A DNA stretch of 64,000 bases from Cordia subcordata (GCA_028554755.1 JAPTOF010000015.1:1674001-1738000); one strand, 5' to 3'; shown: positions 12,031 to 25,316, numbered from the stretch's first letter. A program made the numbers and translations. The notes: generated from the sequence alone by a model not told the origin.

Positions 12031-13871
12031 TGTTGGATCGATAGTTTTACGTGTGGTCTATCCTAGTCCATATTTCTAAAATTCTACTAAGAAAACACGC
12101 AAGGAAAGTGGAAATGACAATATAACACACACAAGAACATATTGAAGAGCACATAGAACATAACTAATATTTGCATAATATGTAAAACTAACCTCTCGAA
12201 CCATGGGGCCTTTAGTGAAGCTACAATTGTCATGAGCTTTGTTGCCGCTAACAAACAAGGCCTTCAAAAAATTTAACAAAAAAGGTGTCCGATAAACTCA
12301 AGGCAACTCCCTAGTCCTCTTTCCTATAATTGAAGAGACTTATCTTGAGAGAATAGCCTCTTGTGTGGGAAGAAGCAAAAATAATATGCTTTTGAAAATC
12401 TAGAGCAAAAACCACACAATAAGTGTGTACGATGTGTTGTAGTATTCTTTTGCCAAAATGGAAGAGATCAACTACAAAACAGGATGCTAGAAATGGTTTA
12501 GGGTCTTGCCTATTTATAATAAAAGTTTGGCACCCAAACCTTGTAAACTTTCCATGTAGGAAACTTTTTTCTTGTAGTAAATATTTGCCACATGTCTTAG
12601 AAGTTACTTGTACCATTTGAATTGTCTTGTAGTAACTTTCTAGCACATGTCTTGGAAAACTTGGGCCAAGCCCACAATCCAAGCCCAACAGATAGTTTAT
12701 AATCCATGTAGAGGCCCAAGACCAATAAGAAACCATCCAAGTCTAATTAGGTTATCTTGGACTTTAAAGAAAGACCAAACCCAATTTAAAGCTTTGGCCC
12801 AAATAGGCTACTACCACAATATGGAATTTGCTTTTTCAAGATTACTCTCTCAAAGTCATTCAACTAGGAAAGGGACCAAGAAGATGCAATTAACCTTGGC
12901 TTTCAAAAATGACCAAAAATGTCCTTACCAAATCTAGGCAACATAATGACCATTTTTAACTCTAATCTATTTCACCATAAGATCAAAGTTGCACCCTAAG
13001 GATAATTGATGTTACCCAGAACCTTATCATAGAACAATGTGAACTTGGTCTTTGACCTACTAAATAACTGACTATAATGCCCCTCTCTGTTTTCCCACAG
13101 CTAAGGCTAGTTCTTTGGCCCTTGTATTAGTACCTCCTTAGCTGCATCTTCTCCATTAGGTCTCTAGTCCTATTAACAACTGTTCTTGGTCATGGATCCT
13201 TGATCTTTGGAGCGACCATCAATCCAAATGACCAATACAGCCATAAAGTAGTATCACTAGATCTAGATTTGGATGATCAACTGGACAATCCCAAGGGGGC
13301 ACATAGATTCTATATTACATATGCACGTTCCAACTAATAAAATAAGATCTCACCTATAGTGCATTAGAGCACCAAATCCTAACTTTTTTAGTTCATCCAC
13401 ATATGTTTAAGATTAAAAGCAATGGTCACTTAGTAGCAGTGAATATCTTGTTTTCTTTCTTTTGATAGTAAGTCTCTAGAAAACATACTTACAACGGTCC
13501 TATCCAATGCCTAATACACACACACACACGTATATGAGAGACAAGTCCGAAAAGTCTTCCAATGACCTAGGTAGATCACCCTTACGAGAAGACTTGCTCT
13601 CAGTAACCTCATCCCAGTAAAGAGCTTAACACTAACATTCGATTTTGGACTCTTTCATGACAAGGCTAAATCTAGATTTAGACCTGTTGTGCGTCCAGCA
13701 TCACTGTGCGCCTAAGTCATTAGTTCAAGTTAAGGGACCTTTATACATGCATCAATAAAAACATACCAGATATAATATGCAAGACACTCATAATGCCTAT
13801 AAAATGATTATACATTGTTCAATATCCAAAATATCAAATACAAGTGAGTTTAGGGCATACTAGCCCTAACA
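12031..13871 (-). repeat. 3' LTR of the old Copia (1841 bp)
   Basis: On the plus strand it runs from TGTTGGATCG to CCCTAACA. The polypurine tract of the element (on the minus strand AAGTGGGAGATTG) abuts it at 13872-13885. It matches the split 5' LTR and the LTRs of the young Copia. Confidence 0.9.
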
Positions 13872-13885
13872 ATCTCCCACTTGCA

Positions 13886-16800
13886 CTAAAGATCACTTCT
13901 GCACAACCTAATACCTACAGACTCCAAATGTGTGGCAAATACTTTTTTTGGAAGAGTCTTAGTAAATGGGTCTGTTGGGTTTTCCACTAAAGCTATCTTT
14001 TCAACTACTATATCTCCTATTTGGATAAAATCATGAATCAAATGATATTTTCGTTCAATGTGTTTACCTTTTTTGTGATTTTTAGGCTCTTTGCATTGTG
14101 AAACAGTACCGTTGTTGTCACAATACAACATTATTGGTCTTTGAGCTATCGGCACAACCTCTAGGTCTATGAGGACTTTCCTTACCCACATTGCCTCTTT
14201 GGTAGCCTCAAATGCTACTACATACTTGGCTTCCGTGGTAGAATCAACAATACATTTTTGCTTGACACTTCTCCATGAGATAGCTTCTCCTGATAAAGTG
14301 AAAACATATCCAGAAATAGACTTTCTAGAATTTCTGTGCGACTAAAAATCTGAGTCTGTAAAGGCTAATGGCATTAAATCATCCACATGGTATTCTAGCA
14401 CAAAATCTTTTGTCCTTTACAAGGCTTGAATATATGCTTAACTGCGACCTAATGTGCCAGTCCAAGGTTTGATTGATATTTATTAACCATGCCAACAGTA
14501 AAGCAGATATTTGGTCTAGTACATAACATAGCATACATGAGGCTTTTAACTGTTAAAGCATAAGGAACTCGCTTCATGCTATCTATCTCCTTAGGTGTTT
14601 TAGGACATTGATCTCGAGATAGATAAACTCCATATCTATAAGTTAATTATGACTTCTTAGAGTTTTACATGTTAAACTTGAACGATATCTTCTCAATATA
14701 TGAAGCTTGAGATAGGGCTAGCCTTCTGTTCTTACAATCTTGCATAAGTTTGTTCTTTAGAACATAACTACCTTCTCCTAAATCTTTCATTTGAAATTGA
14801 GAAGAAAGTCAAATCTTGATGGATGATAACATCCCCACGTCATTTCCAATCAATAGGATATCATCCACATAGAGAACCAAGAAAGCTATAGCATTTCTAT
14901 TATGCCTCTTATACATGCAAGGTTTATCAATATTTTGATCAAAACCATAAGATTTAATTGTCTGATCAAATTTGATGTTCCATGCTTTAGATGCCTACTT
15001 TTGTCCAAAAATAGACTTCTTAATCTTACATACCATATGTTCCTGGCCTTTAGCAACGTATCCATTTGGTTGTGTCATGTAAATGGTCTCGTCAAGTTCT
15101 CCATTAAGAAAAGCTGTCTTGAGATCCATTTGCCCTATCTCATAGTTATAATGACTTGTGATGACTAAGAGTATCCTAATGGATTTAAACATGGCCAATG
15201 GTGAGAATGTTTCCTCATAATCGATCCGTTCTTTTTGAGTATAACCCTTTGCCACCAGCCTTGCTTTAAATGTTTCAACCTTTTCATCAACTCCTCTTTT
15301 TCTCTTATAGACCTATTTGCACCTTATAGGTTTTACCCTTTAAGTGTAATTACAAGATCCCAGACTTTGATAAAATACAGAGACTCTAACTCTGAATCTA
15401 TTGCCTTATGCCATTGGTCAGCATCTATATCAGAAATTGCATTATCGTAACTAGTGGGGTACACTACCTGATCCTTTGAAGGAGTTTAAAAAGAATCTCC
15501 ATAATACATATCGAGTGGCCTAGATATCCTCTCACTATGACGAGGCTCCAAAGTGTTAGGTGTAATATGATATTTTCTTTCATCCACAGTTACCACAAGT
15601 GTTACTAGAGATTCTTATGAAATCTCCGCTAGAACAACTTTAGAATTTGGTTTCTAGATCATACCATTATCCTCTAAGTATTTAGCATGGGTGCTAATAA
15701 ACACCTTTTACTAATTAGGACTATAGAAGATCCCACCTTTGGTTCCCTTAGGATACCCAATGAAATAGCACAAATCAGATCTTCGCTCCAACTTTGAAGC
15801 ATTGTTATTTAATACATAAGCTGGACAACCCCAAATGTGGAGATGATTTGAACTAGACTTATGCCCAGTCCATATTTTTGTGGTGTTCTATGTACTAATT
15901 TAGATGGTACCAAGTTCTAGATGTATACTGCTATCTCAAGGACATATTTCTAAAAAGATAAAGGTAATGATGCATGACAAATCATTGACTTAACCATATC
16001 TAATAGGGTATGATTTATTCTCTTAGCTACACCATTTTGTTGGGAAGGCTCTGGTATAGTCAACTGAGATATAATCCCCTCTTGTCTGAGATATTCCCTG
16101 AACTCACCTGAGAGGTATTTGCCACCTCAATCAAATTGAAGGGTTTTGATACATATATCTAATTTCTGCTCCACCTCAGCCTTGAATTCTTTGAATTTTT
16201 CAAAGGATTCAAACTTGTGTTACATCAAATATACATACCCATATCTAGAGTAATCATCAGTGAAAGTAATAAAATACTCATAACTTCCTTGTACTGGTTT
16301 GCTCATAGGACCACACACATTAGTGTGAACCAATTCCAATTCTTCTTTGGTCCTTTCTCGTTTAGAAGAAAATGATCTTCTGTTCATCTTCCCTTTTAGG
16401 CAAGATTCACACGGAGGTAGATCTTCAAGATCTAATGATCTAAGAGGCCCATCCTTAACTAATCTTTGAATACACTTTAGACTAATGTGTCCTAAGTGTA
16501 GGCATCATAGATAAGTATCATTGGTTGAAGAAATCTTCCTTTTTGGGAAATTAGTTTGTTCAACATTATGCAATGAGTTTGTAATAGGTTTCATATAGAA
16601 CAAGTTTTCATGCATGCTACCAGAACAAATAACATTTCCATCTATACTAGTATCAACACCAGAATGAAAATTATTGCAAAAACCATCTAATATTAATTGT
16701 AAAACAGAAATAAGGTTTTTACGTATATCTGGAACATAATAAACATTGTTAAAAAATAACTTCCTATTACATGAAAAATTTCAACATATTCTTCCCACTA

Positions 16801-17791
16801 CAGCAGCCCAAACTTTTGCTCTATTGCCTTCCTTAGAGCAAATTCCCCTTTAGCTAGCGCCTTCATTTCCTAAAACCAATGCAAAGAACTACAAATATGA
16901 TTAGTGGTTCTAGATTCTACAATCCAAGAATTAGTAGAATCAACCATTAATAAGTTTTAATGTAGAGCAAAAAAGTGTACCTATTTGGCTTCGTGCCTGG
17001 TATTTTGAGCAATTCTTTTTCCAGTGCCCCTTTTTTGGCTTCACTTAAAGCATTAGCCCTTAGGCCTTTGGCCTATTAACTATTTGGGATGTTCGCTATT
17101 TCTTTTCTTTTGCCCTCAACTACATTTCTATTTTCCCTTTCCTTTGAACCTTTTTCCCTTTTAAGTTAAGTCAAGAAGAGGATGCTTGGGCTATATTTAC
17201 ATGGCCCTTATTTTTCATTATGGTCTCTGCTACTAGGAACTCTTTCATCAACTCTGTCATATCCATATTCATCTTGCCGATATTATAATGAAGCTTGAAC
17301 TAAGTGAAAGACGGTGGTAGACACTCTAAAATCATGTCTACCTTTGATTGTTCGTCTATGTTTGCCTCTAGGATCTTAGTAATATTGAAGCAGCCCATCA
17401 TCTTGAGCACATGGTTTCTGACAGATACTCCCTCTGCCATCCTTTGGTTTATAATTTCTTTAAAAGCACCTTGCCTTGTGGGCCTTCTCTTATTGGCAAA
17501 TGTACAAGACAGAAAGGTCATGATTTCTTTTGTAGTCTCCATATGATGATGCTTACTCTGCAAAATATCATATAGCACTTGGCCATACTATTGGCTTTCT
17601 ACCATTTTGCCTCAATATCTTTCTAGGTTTCTGAAGAGTTTGCCTTCGTAACAGGACAAGAAGTAGTTAAGACATACTTGTACTCTTTTACGGTGAGTAC
17701 TATGTCCAAGTTTCATTTGCAGTTGACAAAATTTGGTCCAGTGAACTTATATTCTTTGAGAATTGTAGCTAGTAGATTGCACGAAGACATT
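13886..17791 (-). pseudogene. Old Copia gag-pol, inactivated
   Basis: Reading right to left, recognisable blocks are: gag from the ATG at about 17791, with the QRMAEGVSVRNHVLKMMGCF segment near 17450; pre-integrase and integrase remnants around 16300-16900; RT around 14995-15255 (VAKGYTQKERIDYEETFSP, QMDLKTAFLNGELDETIYM); and RNase H at 13886-14191 (LYCDNNGTVSQCKEP, HIERKYHLIHDF). Many stops and frameshifts separate them. The RNase H block keeps its Asp-Asn-Asn-Gly motif, which the copy at position 1 has lost. No functional product is expected. Confidence 0.88.
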
Positions 17792-19346
17792 TTTCTAGAT
17801 GTACAATAATATAATGGTAACTAATTTATGAGTATGGAATTGATGCATTTATAATATGTATTCTATCTTTGGAAAAAAAATACGAGCACCTTTTTACATC
17901 ATTTGTTTTTAGTAGATTAAACCTTAAACTACTAGATGTAACAATATCTTATTGCCTTCACAAGAACTCCACCAATGGGATGGCCAAACTTCATGAACAT
18001 TAAGTTAAGCCTCACTTATTTGAATTGTTAATTATTTTGATGTGGTCCAATTGAAAATTCAATCACTATTTGGTTGGCTTCTTAAATCCAGTAAAGAACT
18101 TTATCGATGGGATAGTCGATCTTATCATTTAAGTTGAGCGATACCCATTCCTTATGTTTATTCCCTGTAGCATTCTTGATTTAAGCCCTTTGATAGTGTA
18201 GTGACTTTTAATCAACACTTCATGAGGCGATCTTTAGTAAAGAACTCCACCGATGGGTTGGCCAAACTTCACTAACACCCTTTTGAACAAACATTTTAAA
18301 TTTACCTTGCTAATTCTATGTAAAGTGTCACCCTTCAATGGGGAAGTTAATGATGTTTACCGTTAGAGTGAATCAAACATGGAAAGCTGTTGAGTATTTC
18401 AAGTCCCCTCTCCCACTCAATATTTTAACTTAAGGGTTTGTATCCTCTATTTTGGTACCTTGCTTTTTTTTTAAAGATATGAACACGCTTTAGATTTAAG
18501 AAACACATTTGATTTTTGCAAATTCCCTTTGTGTTTCTAAAACATTGCAATACCATAACAGATTTTGTACCTAAGTTCAGGTTTATTAACCCTTAGGTTG
18601 GCATATTAAGATCTCAAGTTAAGTCTTTGATCTTTTAGGGTTCATTAAATCTAAAATTCATTTAGCATTTGTTGTGAGATTGCATGGCATCTTTAGACTA
18701 ATTGCAAGCCAAGTATCTTGTCTAAGCCAATCTCATTTTCATGAACTTAACTATCTTGAGTTACTTGCACATAGGGTTGGCCAATTTTAAACCTTAATGA
18801 GTGGACATGTTTATGGGTGGTAATCATGTTTATGCTCATGCAAATATGATCAAAACATACATCAATACAATATAAGCATCCACCAAAATATGTTAAAATC
18901 CTTGTTTGATGGTTCTCTGCAATCCTCAATACAAGAGCACAAAATAGCAGTAATATCTGGATATTTTGCCTCTACCTTCTATTGCATTTTTCTCTTGGTT
19001 AAGGAATTACACAAGAAAGTACTTTTCTAATGCTAATACAAATAAAAGAAACATTACAAGGATATCAAAAATATTCTTAAATGAAGCTACAAGCAACCAC
19101 AAAGATCTATACATGAAATCGCCTACAGCCAAACTTTGTTAACCTTACATGATGTTCTATCATGCATACATACAAACCATCAAAGGGATTTTCTATGACC
19201 TACATATACAAGCAAAAAAACCACAAGAATATGTAACACAAGATTTGCTGATCTTGCCACCCACAAGATAATTAACATACTTATGCAAATACAATGTTCT
19301 TCCCTAGCCTAGGCATGATGTTGTGAGCCTAATCTTTGATACCACT
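17792..19346 (-). other. Long untranslated leader of the old Copia with three repeat units, and primer site
   Basis: About 1.55 kb separates the primer site from gag. The primer site on the minus strand reads TGGTATCAAAGATTAGG just inside the 5' LTR (about 19329-19345), a mutated form of the initiator-Met site TGGTATCAGAGC. Three related ~30-bp units lie at 17962-17991, 18093-18121 and 18238-18268, built on AACTCCACCGATGGGATGG. The young Copia has the same three at matching places. Confidence 0.75.
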
Positions 19347-19976
19347 TGTTGGATCAATATTTTTACATATGGTCTATCCTAGTCTATATTTTAAAAAATT
19401 ATACTAACAAAACATGCTAAGAAAGTGGAAATAATCACATAACACACACAAGAACATCCTAAAGAACACATAGAACATAATTAGTAATTGCATAATATGT
19501 AAAACTAACCTCTTGAAGTGTGAGGCCTATGGTGAAGCTACAATCGTCACGAGCTTTGTTCTCACTCACAAATGAGGCCTAAAAAAATTTAACTAAAAAG
19601 GTGTCACCGATAAACACAAGGCAACTCCCTAGTCTTCTTCCCTATGATTGAAGAGACTTATCTTGAGAGAATAGCCTCTTGTGTGAGAAGAAGCAAAAAT
19701 AATATGCTCTTGAAAATCTAGAACAAAAACCAAACAATAACTGTGTACTACGTGCTATAGTATTATCTTGCCAAAATGGAAGAGATCAACTAAAAAATAG
19801 GATGCTAAAAATGGTCTAGGGTTTTGCCTATTTATAGGAAAAGTTTGGCACCCAAACCTTGTAAATTTTCCATGTGGGAAACTTTTTTCTTGCAGTCACA
19901 TGTCTTGGAAGTTACTTGTACCATTTGAATTACCTTGTAGTAACTTTCTAGCACATCTTGGAAGACTTAGGCCAAA
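19347..19976 (-). repeat. 5' LTR of the old Copia, first part
   Basis: Starts TGTTGGATCAATA next to the primer site and matches 12031-12660. It is interrupted at 19976 by a plus-strand LTR of the same family and resumes at 21838. Confidence 0.88.
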
Positions 19977-21837
19977 TGTTAGGATTAGTATGCCCTAAAG
20001 TTCACTTTTATATGTCATTTTGGATGATAAATAATGTATAATCATTTTTTTAAATGGCATTATGAGTATCTTTCGTATTATCTCTGGTATGTTTTATTGA
20101 TGTATGTATAAAGGTCCTTTGACTTGAACTAATGACTTGGGTGCGTAGTGAGGCTAAACACATAGTAGGTCCAAGTCTAGATTTAGTCATGTCATAAATT
20201 GAATCCATAACTGAATAGTAGTGTTGGCACTCTACTAGGATAAGGTTATATTGAGCAAGTCTCCTCTTTGAGAGTGATCTACCTAGTTTATTGGAGGACT
20301 TTTCGAATTTGTCTCAATAGTACGTGTGACATGTATTGGATAGGACCATTGTGAGTGTGCTTTCTAGAGATGTACTATCAAAGAAAAGAAAAACAAGACA
20401 CTCACTGCTACTAAATGATCATTGTTCTTAATCTTAAGTATATGTGGATGAACTAATGAAGTTAGTGTTTGGTACTTTGATTTACCATGGTTGAGATATT
20501 ACTTTATTAAGATCAATAGCCTTGTGCGTTGAGTGCTAAACTCTAATTAATTAGAACATACATATGCAATATGGAATCTATATGTCCCCTTTGGGATTGT
20601 CTAAATTTATCATCCGAATCTAGATCTAGTGATACTACCTTTATGGGTGTATCGGTCATATGGCTTGAGGGTCGCTTCCGAGATTGAGAGATTCCATGAT
20701 CAAAGATGGTTGTCAATAAGACAAGAAACCAAACAGAAAAAAGATACAGCTAAGGAGGTGATAGTACATAGGCTAAAGGACTGGCCTTAGCTGTGGGCAT
20801 ACATAAAGGGGCATTATGATCGGTTATTTAGTAGGTCAAGGACAAAGTTCACATTCTTTTGTGATAAGCTTTTGGGAAATAATAGTTATTATTGGAGTGG
20901 AACTTTGATCTTATGGTGGAATAGATCGGAGTTAAAAATAATTATTATGTCACCTAGATCAAGAAAGGACATTTTTTATTATATTTGGAAGCCAATGTTA
21001 ATTGTGTCTTCTTGGCCCCTTCCTTAGCTGAAATGACTTTGAGAGAGTAATCTTGAAAGAGTAAATTCTATCTTGTGGTAGTAGCCTTATTGGGCCAAAG
21101 CTTGGAATTGGGTTTGGGCTTTGTTTAGAGTCCAATATAACCTAATTAGGCTTGGATGGTTTCTTATTAGGTTTGGGCCTCCACATGGATTATGGATTAT
21201 GTTAGGCTTGGATAGTCGGCTTGGATAGTGGGCTTGGCCCAATCTTTCAAAACAAGTGGACAACTTACACAAGTCTTCCAAGACAAGGGGACAAGTTGCA
21301 TAAAGAAAATACTACATGGAAATTTTCTCCCACGTGGAAAGATTAGAAACTTTGGGTGTCAAGGTACTCCCTATAAATGGGGAAGACCTTACACCATTTA
21401 TACCAATCCACTTTGTAGTTGATTTCTTTCTCTTTGGTAAGAAAATATTACAACACATAGTCCACACTTATTGTGTGATTTTTTTCTCTAGTTTTCAAGA
21501 GTATATTACTTGCTTCTTCCCATACAAGAGGCTATTCAATCAAGATAAGTCTTTTTAATCATAGGGAATAAGACTAGGGAGTTGCCTATTGCAACACCCT
21601 TATAGTAAAATTTTTGGTGGCCTTGTTCGTGAGTCAGAACAAAGCTCGTGACAGTAATAGATTCATCAAAAGCCCCACGCTTCAAGAGGTTAACTTTACA
21701 TATTTGCAAATACTAGTTATGTTCAATATATTCTTAAGCATGTTATGTGGTTATTTTATTTTCCTAGCATATTTCCTTGGTAGAATTTTTGAAAATATGG
21801 ACTAGGATAGACAACATATAATATTATTGATCTTACA
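19977..21837 (+). mobile_element. Solo Copia LTR inserted in inverse orientation (1861 bp)
   Basis: Runs from TGTTAGGATTAG to GATCTTACA with no internal region. It lies head-on inside the 5' LTR of the old Copia. Flanking pentamers are ccaaa and tcaag. The uninterrupted sister LTR has ccaag here, so each copy of the duplication appears to carry one transition. A TATA box (TATAAATG) is at 21372-21379. Confidence 0.88.
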
Positions 21838-23079
21838 TCAAGCCCAGAATCCAAGCCTAACACATAGTTCATAATCCATGTAGAGACCCAAGCCCAATAA
21901 AAAACCATCCAAGCCTAATTTGGCTATCTTAGACTCTAAATAAAACCCAAACCCAATCCAAAGCTTTGGCGCAAATAGGTTATCAACACAATATGAAATT
22001 TGCTCTTTCAAGATTAATCTCTCAAAGTCATTCAATTAGGAAAGGGATCAAGAAGACACAAGTAACCTTAGCTTCCAAAAATGACCAAAAATGTCCTTGC
22101 CAAATCTAAGGACATAATGACCATTTTTAACTTCGATCTATTCTACCATAAGATTAATGTTGCACTCCAAGGATAATTACTATTACCCAGAAGCTTATCA
22201 CAAAACAATCTGAGCTTTGTCTTTGACATGCTAAATAACCGACAATAATACCCCTCTATGTATACCTACGACTAAGGCCGGTCCTTTGGCTCTTGTACTA
22301 TCACCTCCTTAGCTGCATCTTCTCCATTGGGTCTCTTGTCCTATTAACAATCATCCTTGGTCATGGATCATTGATTTCAGGAGCAACCCTCAAGCCAAAT
22401 GATCAATAAACCCATAAGGTAGTATTACTAGATTTAGATTTGGATGATCAACGAAACGATCCGAAGAAGGCATATAGATTCTATATTACATATGCATGTT
22501 CTAGCTAATTAGAACTTGGTGCTTAATATGTAAGGCTATTGATCCTAATAAAATAAGATCTCACCCACAGTGAATCAAAGCACCAAACCCTAACTTCATT
22601 AGTTTATCCACATATGCTTAAGATCAAGAGCAATGGTCACTTAGTAGCAGTACATTGTTTTCTTTCTTTTGGTAGTATGTCTCTAGAAAATATACTTAAA
22701 ATGATCCTGTCCAATGCGTGATACAAACGCATACATTAGAGAGACAAGTTTGGAAAGTCCCCAAATAATCTAGGTAGATCACCCTCAACAAGAAGATTTG
22801 CTTACTATAACTTCATCTTGGTAGAGTACCCAACACTACCATTTGGTTATGAACTCCTTTATAACAAGACTAAATCTAGACTTGGACCTACTATGCGTCT
22901 AATCTTACTGTGCACCCAATTCATTAGTTTTAGTAAAGGGATCTTTATATATGTATCAATAAAAACATAACAGAGATAATATGCAAGAAACTCATAATGT
23001 TATTCATAAAATGATTATATATTGTTCAATATCTAAAATGTCAAATACAAGTGAGTTTGAGGGCTTACTAATCCCAACA
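21838..23079 (-). repeat. 5' LTR of the old Copia, second part
   Basis: Continues the LTR interrupted at 19976 and ends ATCCCAACA before the target duplication cttaa. It matches 12655-13871. Confidence 0.88.
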
Positions 23080-24153
23080 CTTAATTGATAAGAGACGTTT
23101 TGAATTCCATTTCAAAGAACAAGGTGACAAACACAAATTGATTGAAGATGTACAGTTGCTAAACTCTTTCAACTAATTACTGATATAATGTCAGATATAT
23201 TCCAACACAGAGAAAAGAGAAAAGAGAAAAGATATCTTTACGAGGCCATCATACTAAGAGCTTGATATCTTTAACATTTTTCATTTGGTAAAAGAAGAGT
23301 AAAATGTACCAGACTCTTTTGTGATTTAACATAAGTGTACAATACCTCCTTGTGGTGTCAAAAGTTTCATAACTTGATGCAGGAAGATAGTTGATTAAAG
23401 TCTATCGAAACATCTTCAGAAAGTATGAATAAATAATCTGTCGATGTGAACCGCTAGCTAGGTCATCTCCGGGTGGGACATGATTGTAGGATTATAATTA
23501 CTCAAATAAATAATATCACACACATTTTTATTCGTGTTTTAAAGTAAATTTGCAACTGAGTCCCAAGAACTCTGGCTCTACCCCTTATCTTCTAGTTTCT
23601 TGCCTAGCCTTATATTCTCCATTTCGTATTCGTGGAATGCTTCCTTGCGTGATTTCTATTTCAGTTTCTATCACTTTTTTCCTGTTTGCCACCTGTTGTT
23701 GGTTTACCTCTTTTCTGGACATACTTTTTTATACTTGATCAAACATTAATTTTTTCCCCAACCGGCATATGAACAAAAAGGTATCACATAAAATACTACG
23801 GTAATTTACAAAACCTTTATTAGACCTTCAAGCTATTGCGATTACAATACAAAGTGAAAATGGTTGTTACACTTTAATTCTCGCTTCCCAATTGTCTAAC
23901 ATGAGTTAGACTATGCAAAATAATGAAGGATGTTGTGAATTTCAGGAATAAGCCATAGTAAAAATTTTCTAGAAAGACATAGAAGTCTATATGATGAAGA
24001 CAACTTCATTAGAAGTTAATATTGTACTAGCTATAAATCAAAAAAGCTTTATATTCATAGCAAGCTAATACATGTAGAAGCTGCAAGGTCGAAACCGATT
24101 ATATCTTCTGCCTCGCACATGCATTTGGTCTAGTAGCATTATAAGCCATGCAA
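23080..24153 (+). other. Host intergenic DNA
   Basis: No retrotransposon family of this window appears here. A small exon-like plus-strand frame is seen at its start (23080-23180) and a 45-codon minus-strand frame near 23590-23725 (starting MSRKEVNQQQ). Neither has a family signature. The rest is AT-rich without visible genes. Confidence 0.45.
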
Positions 24154-24159
24154 TTTATT
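24154..24159 (-). terminator. Poly(A) signal of the glycine-rich protein gene
   Basis: AATAAA on the minus strand, about 47 bp after the stop codon of the gene. Confidence 0.55.
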
Positions 24160-24205
24160 TATGTATGTATACTAATACGATGAAATATTTTATTTTAGTT
24201 GGCTT

Positions 24206-25233
24206 CTATGGTTTGGCTTCATATTGCCTGTAGGCTTTAGCTTCTTCGGCATTCGGGCAGCATATACAATCTTCTCCTCCTTTGCCATAAGCTCCACCAC
24301 AGCAGCCATATTGACAGTGTCCACCATAGCGACAGCCGGAGCCGTCCCAACCTCCTTTGCATCCTCCATTGTAATCTCCATAGCCACCTCCTTTTCCTGC
24401 GCCACCACCATGGCTGCCACCAGAGCCATAACTGCCACCTTTCCCACCTCCCTCGTAAACTCCGTAATCACCTCCTTCGTCCCCATCACCGCCACCATAG
24501 CCGCCACCAGAGCCATAACCGCCACCTTTCCCACCTCCCTCGTAACCTCCATAACCACCTCCTTTGCCTCCACCACCACCGTACCCACCTCCCTTGCCGC
24601 CTCCATAACCTCCACCATGGCCATAGCCACCTCCGTGACCACCACCATATACTCTTCCTTTCTCACCACCATAGCCACCGGAGTTATCGCTATTTACTTG
24701 ACGCATAACCTTAGCTTCATCTGCTGACACAAAATACGATAGTTGGCATTAGTCTTGTGTTCCATGCAAAAACAATTGAAATTTGATAGTGAAGCCTTGG
24801 CATGAGACTCCATTGGTGCTTGTTCATATTTATCTTTTGACACTAGGTATTCCTGTATAAATCTTCGCCCATGTAGGACGTGCATGATAATATGATATAT
24901 GCGTGTAAATTATAATGATGTAATAAGTGTTCGAAAATGTTTTATCTCGTCCCTCTACCTCTCATTTATCTCAAAAGTTTAGGGAGAATTCTACAAAGGT
25001 CCTTATTGTCCAAAAATTTATAATTGCCCGTAATATAGATTGGGGTACATTGTAGTTATAAGGCGGAACATTACATTTTTTCCAACAATGTGAAACATCA
25101 TAATAGTCGTTAAAAAACGGCTAATACACTAACCGTTTCTCTCAGCTTGAGAAGTCCCGGCAGCAACAGCTAACCAAACGAGAAGATCAACTGTACACAG
25201 AAGACCTAGGAAAAGAAAAGCTTTAGAGTTCAT
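24206..25233 (-). CDS. Secreted glycine-rich protein with Cys-rich C-terminus (two exons)
   Basis: The model joins exon 1 (25233-25134) to exon 2 (24720-24206), giving 204 residues. Exon 1 encodes a clear signal peptide: MNSKAFLFLGLLCTVDLL, then a hydrophobic run ending around AAGTSQAE. The intron (25133-24721, 413 bp) starts GTTAGT and ends GTGTCAGCAG; both sides are in phase 1, so the frame continues through DEAKVMRQVNS. Exon 2 is about 110 residues of GGGYGG/GGKGGGYG repeats, including a doubled ~30-residue unit (two YEGGGKGG blocks), then a tail with clustered cysteines (GCRYGGHCQYGCC, EDCICC) and EAKP at the end. This is the layout of plant cell-wall glycine-rich proteins with a C-terminal cysteine domain. 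The product is probably exported to the wall or apoplast; its role is not shown by sequence. The opposite-strand open frame is a codon-bias shadow. Confidence 0.88.
24721..25133 (-). other. Intron of the glycine-rich protein gene
   Basis: Flanked by GT (25133-25132) and AG (24722-24721), 413 bp, AT-rich. The splice choice preserves reading frame and restores the usual acidic stretch between signal peptide and glycine repeats. Confidence 0.75.
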
Positions 25234-25308
25234 TTTGCTCACTTGTGATCTCTCTCAGCAAAAGACTTCGAAAAACAATGATATTGTCTCCTCTCATCAT
25301 ATAAGATC

Positions 25309-25316
25309 TATTTATA
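25309..25316 (-). promoter_or_regulatory. TATA box of the glycine-rich protein gene
   Basis: TATAAATA on the minus strand, about 75 bp upstream of the ATG. This would place transcription start near 25280 with a leader of about 45-50 nt. Confidence 0.75.

Larger units (their letters stand above)
12031..23079 (-). mobile_element. Old full-length Ty1/Copia element with a solo LTR nested in its 5' LTR
   Basis: The element lies on the minus strand: 3' LTR 12031-13871, pol and gag about 13886-17791, leader to 19346, 5' LTR 19347-23079 split by another LTR. A perfect 5-bp target duplication cttaa flanks it (12026-12030 and 23080-23084). The ends are TG...CA. It belongs to the same family as the young copy at 44844-54144 but is much more decayed. 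Confidence 0.92.

Noticed and set aside
24190..24678. Second minus-strand frame rich in Met/Val/Ala in the same place
   Set aside because: Frame-shifted reading of the glycine repeats with no signal peptide and no family features.
24224..24727. Plus-strand open frame of 167 codons opposite the glycine-rich gene
   Set aside because: It is a shadow of GGN/CCN codon bias. The minus-strand frame has a signal peptide, consistent splice phases, TATA box and poly(A) signal.
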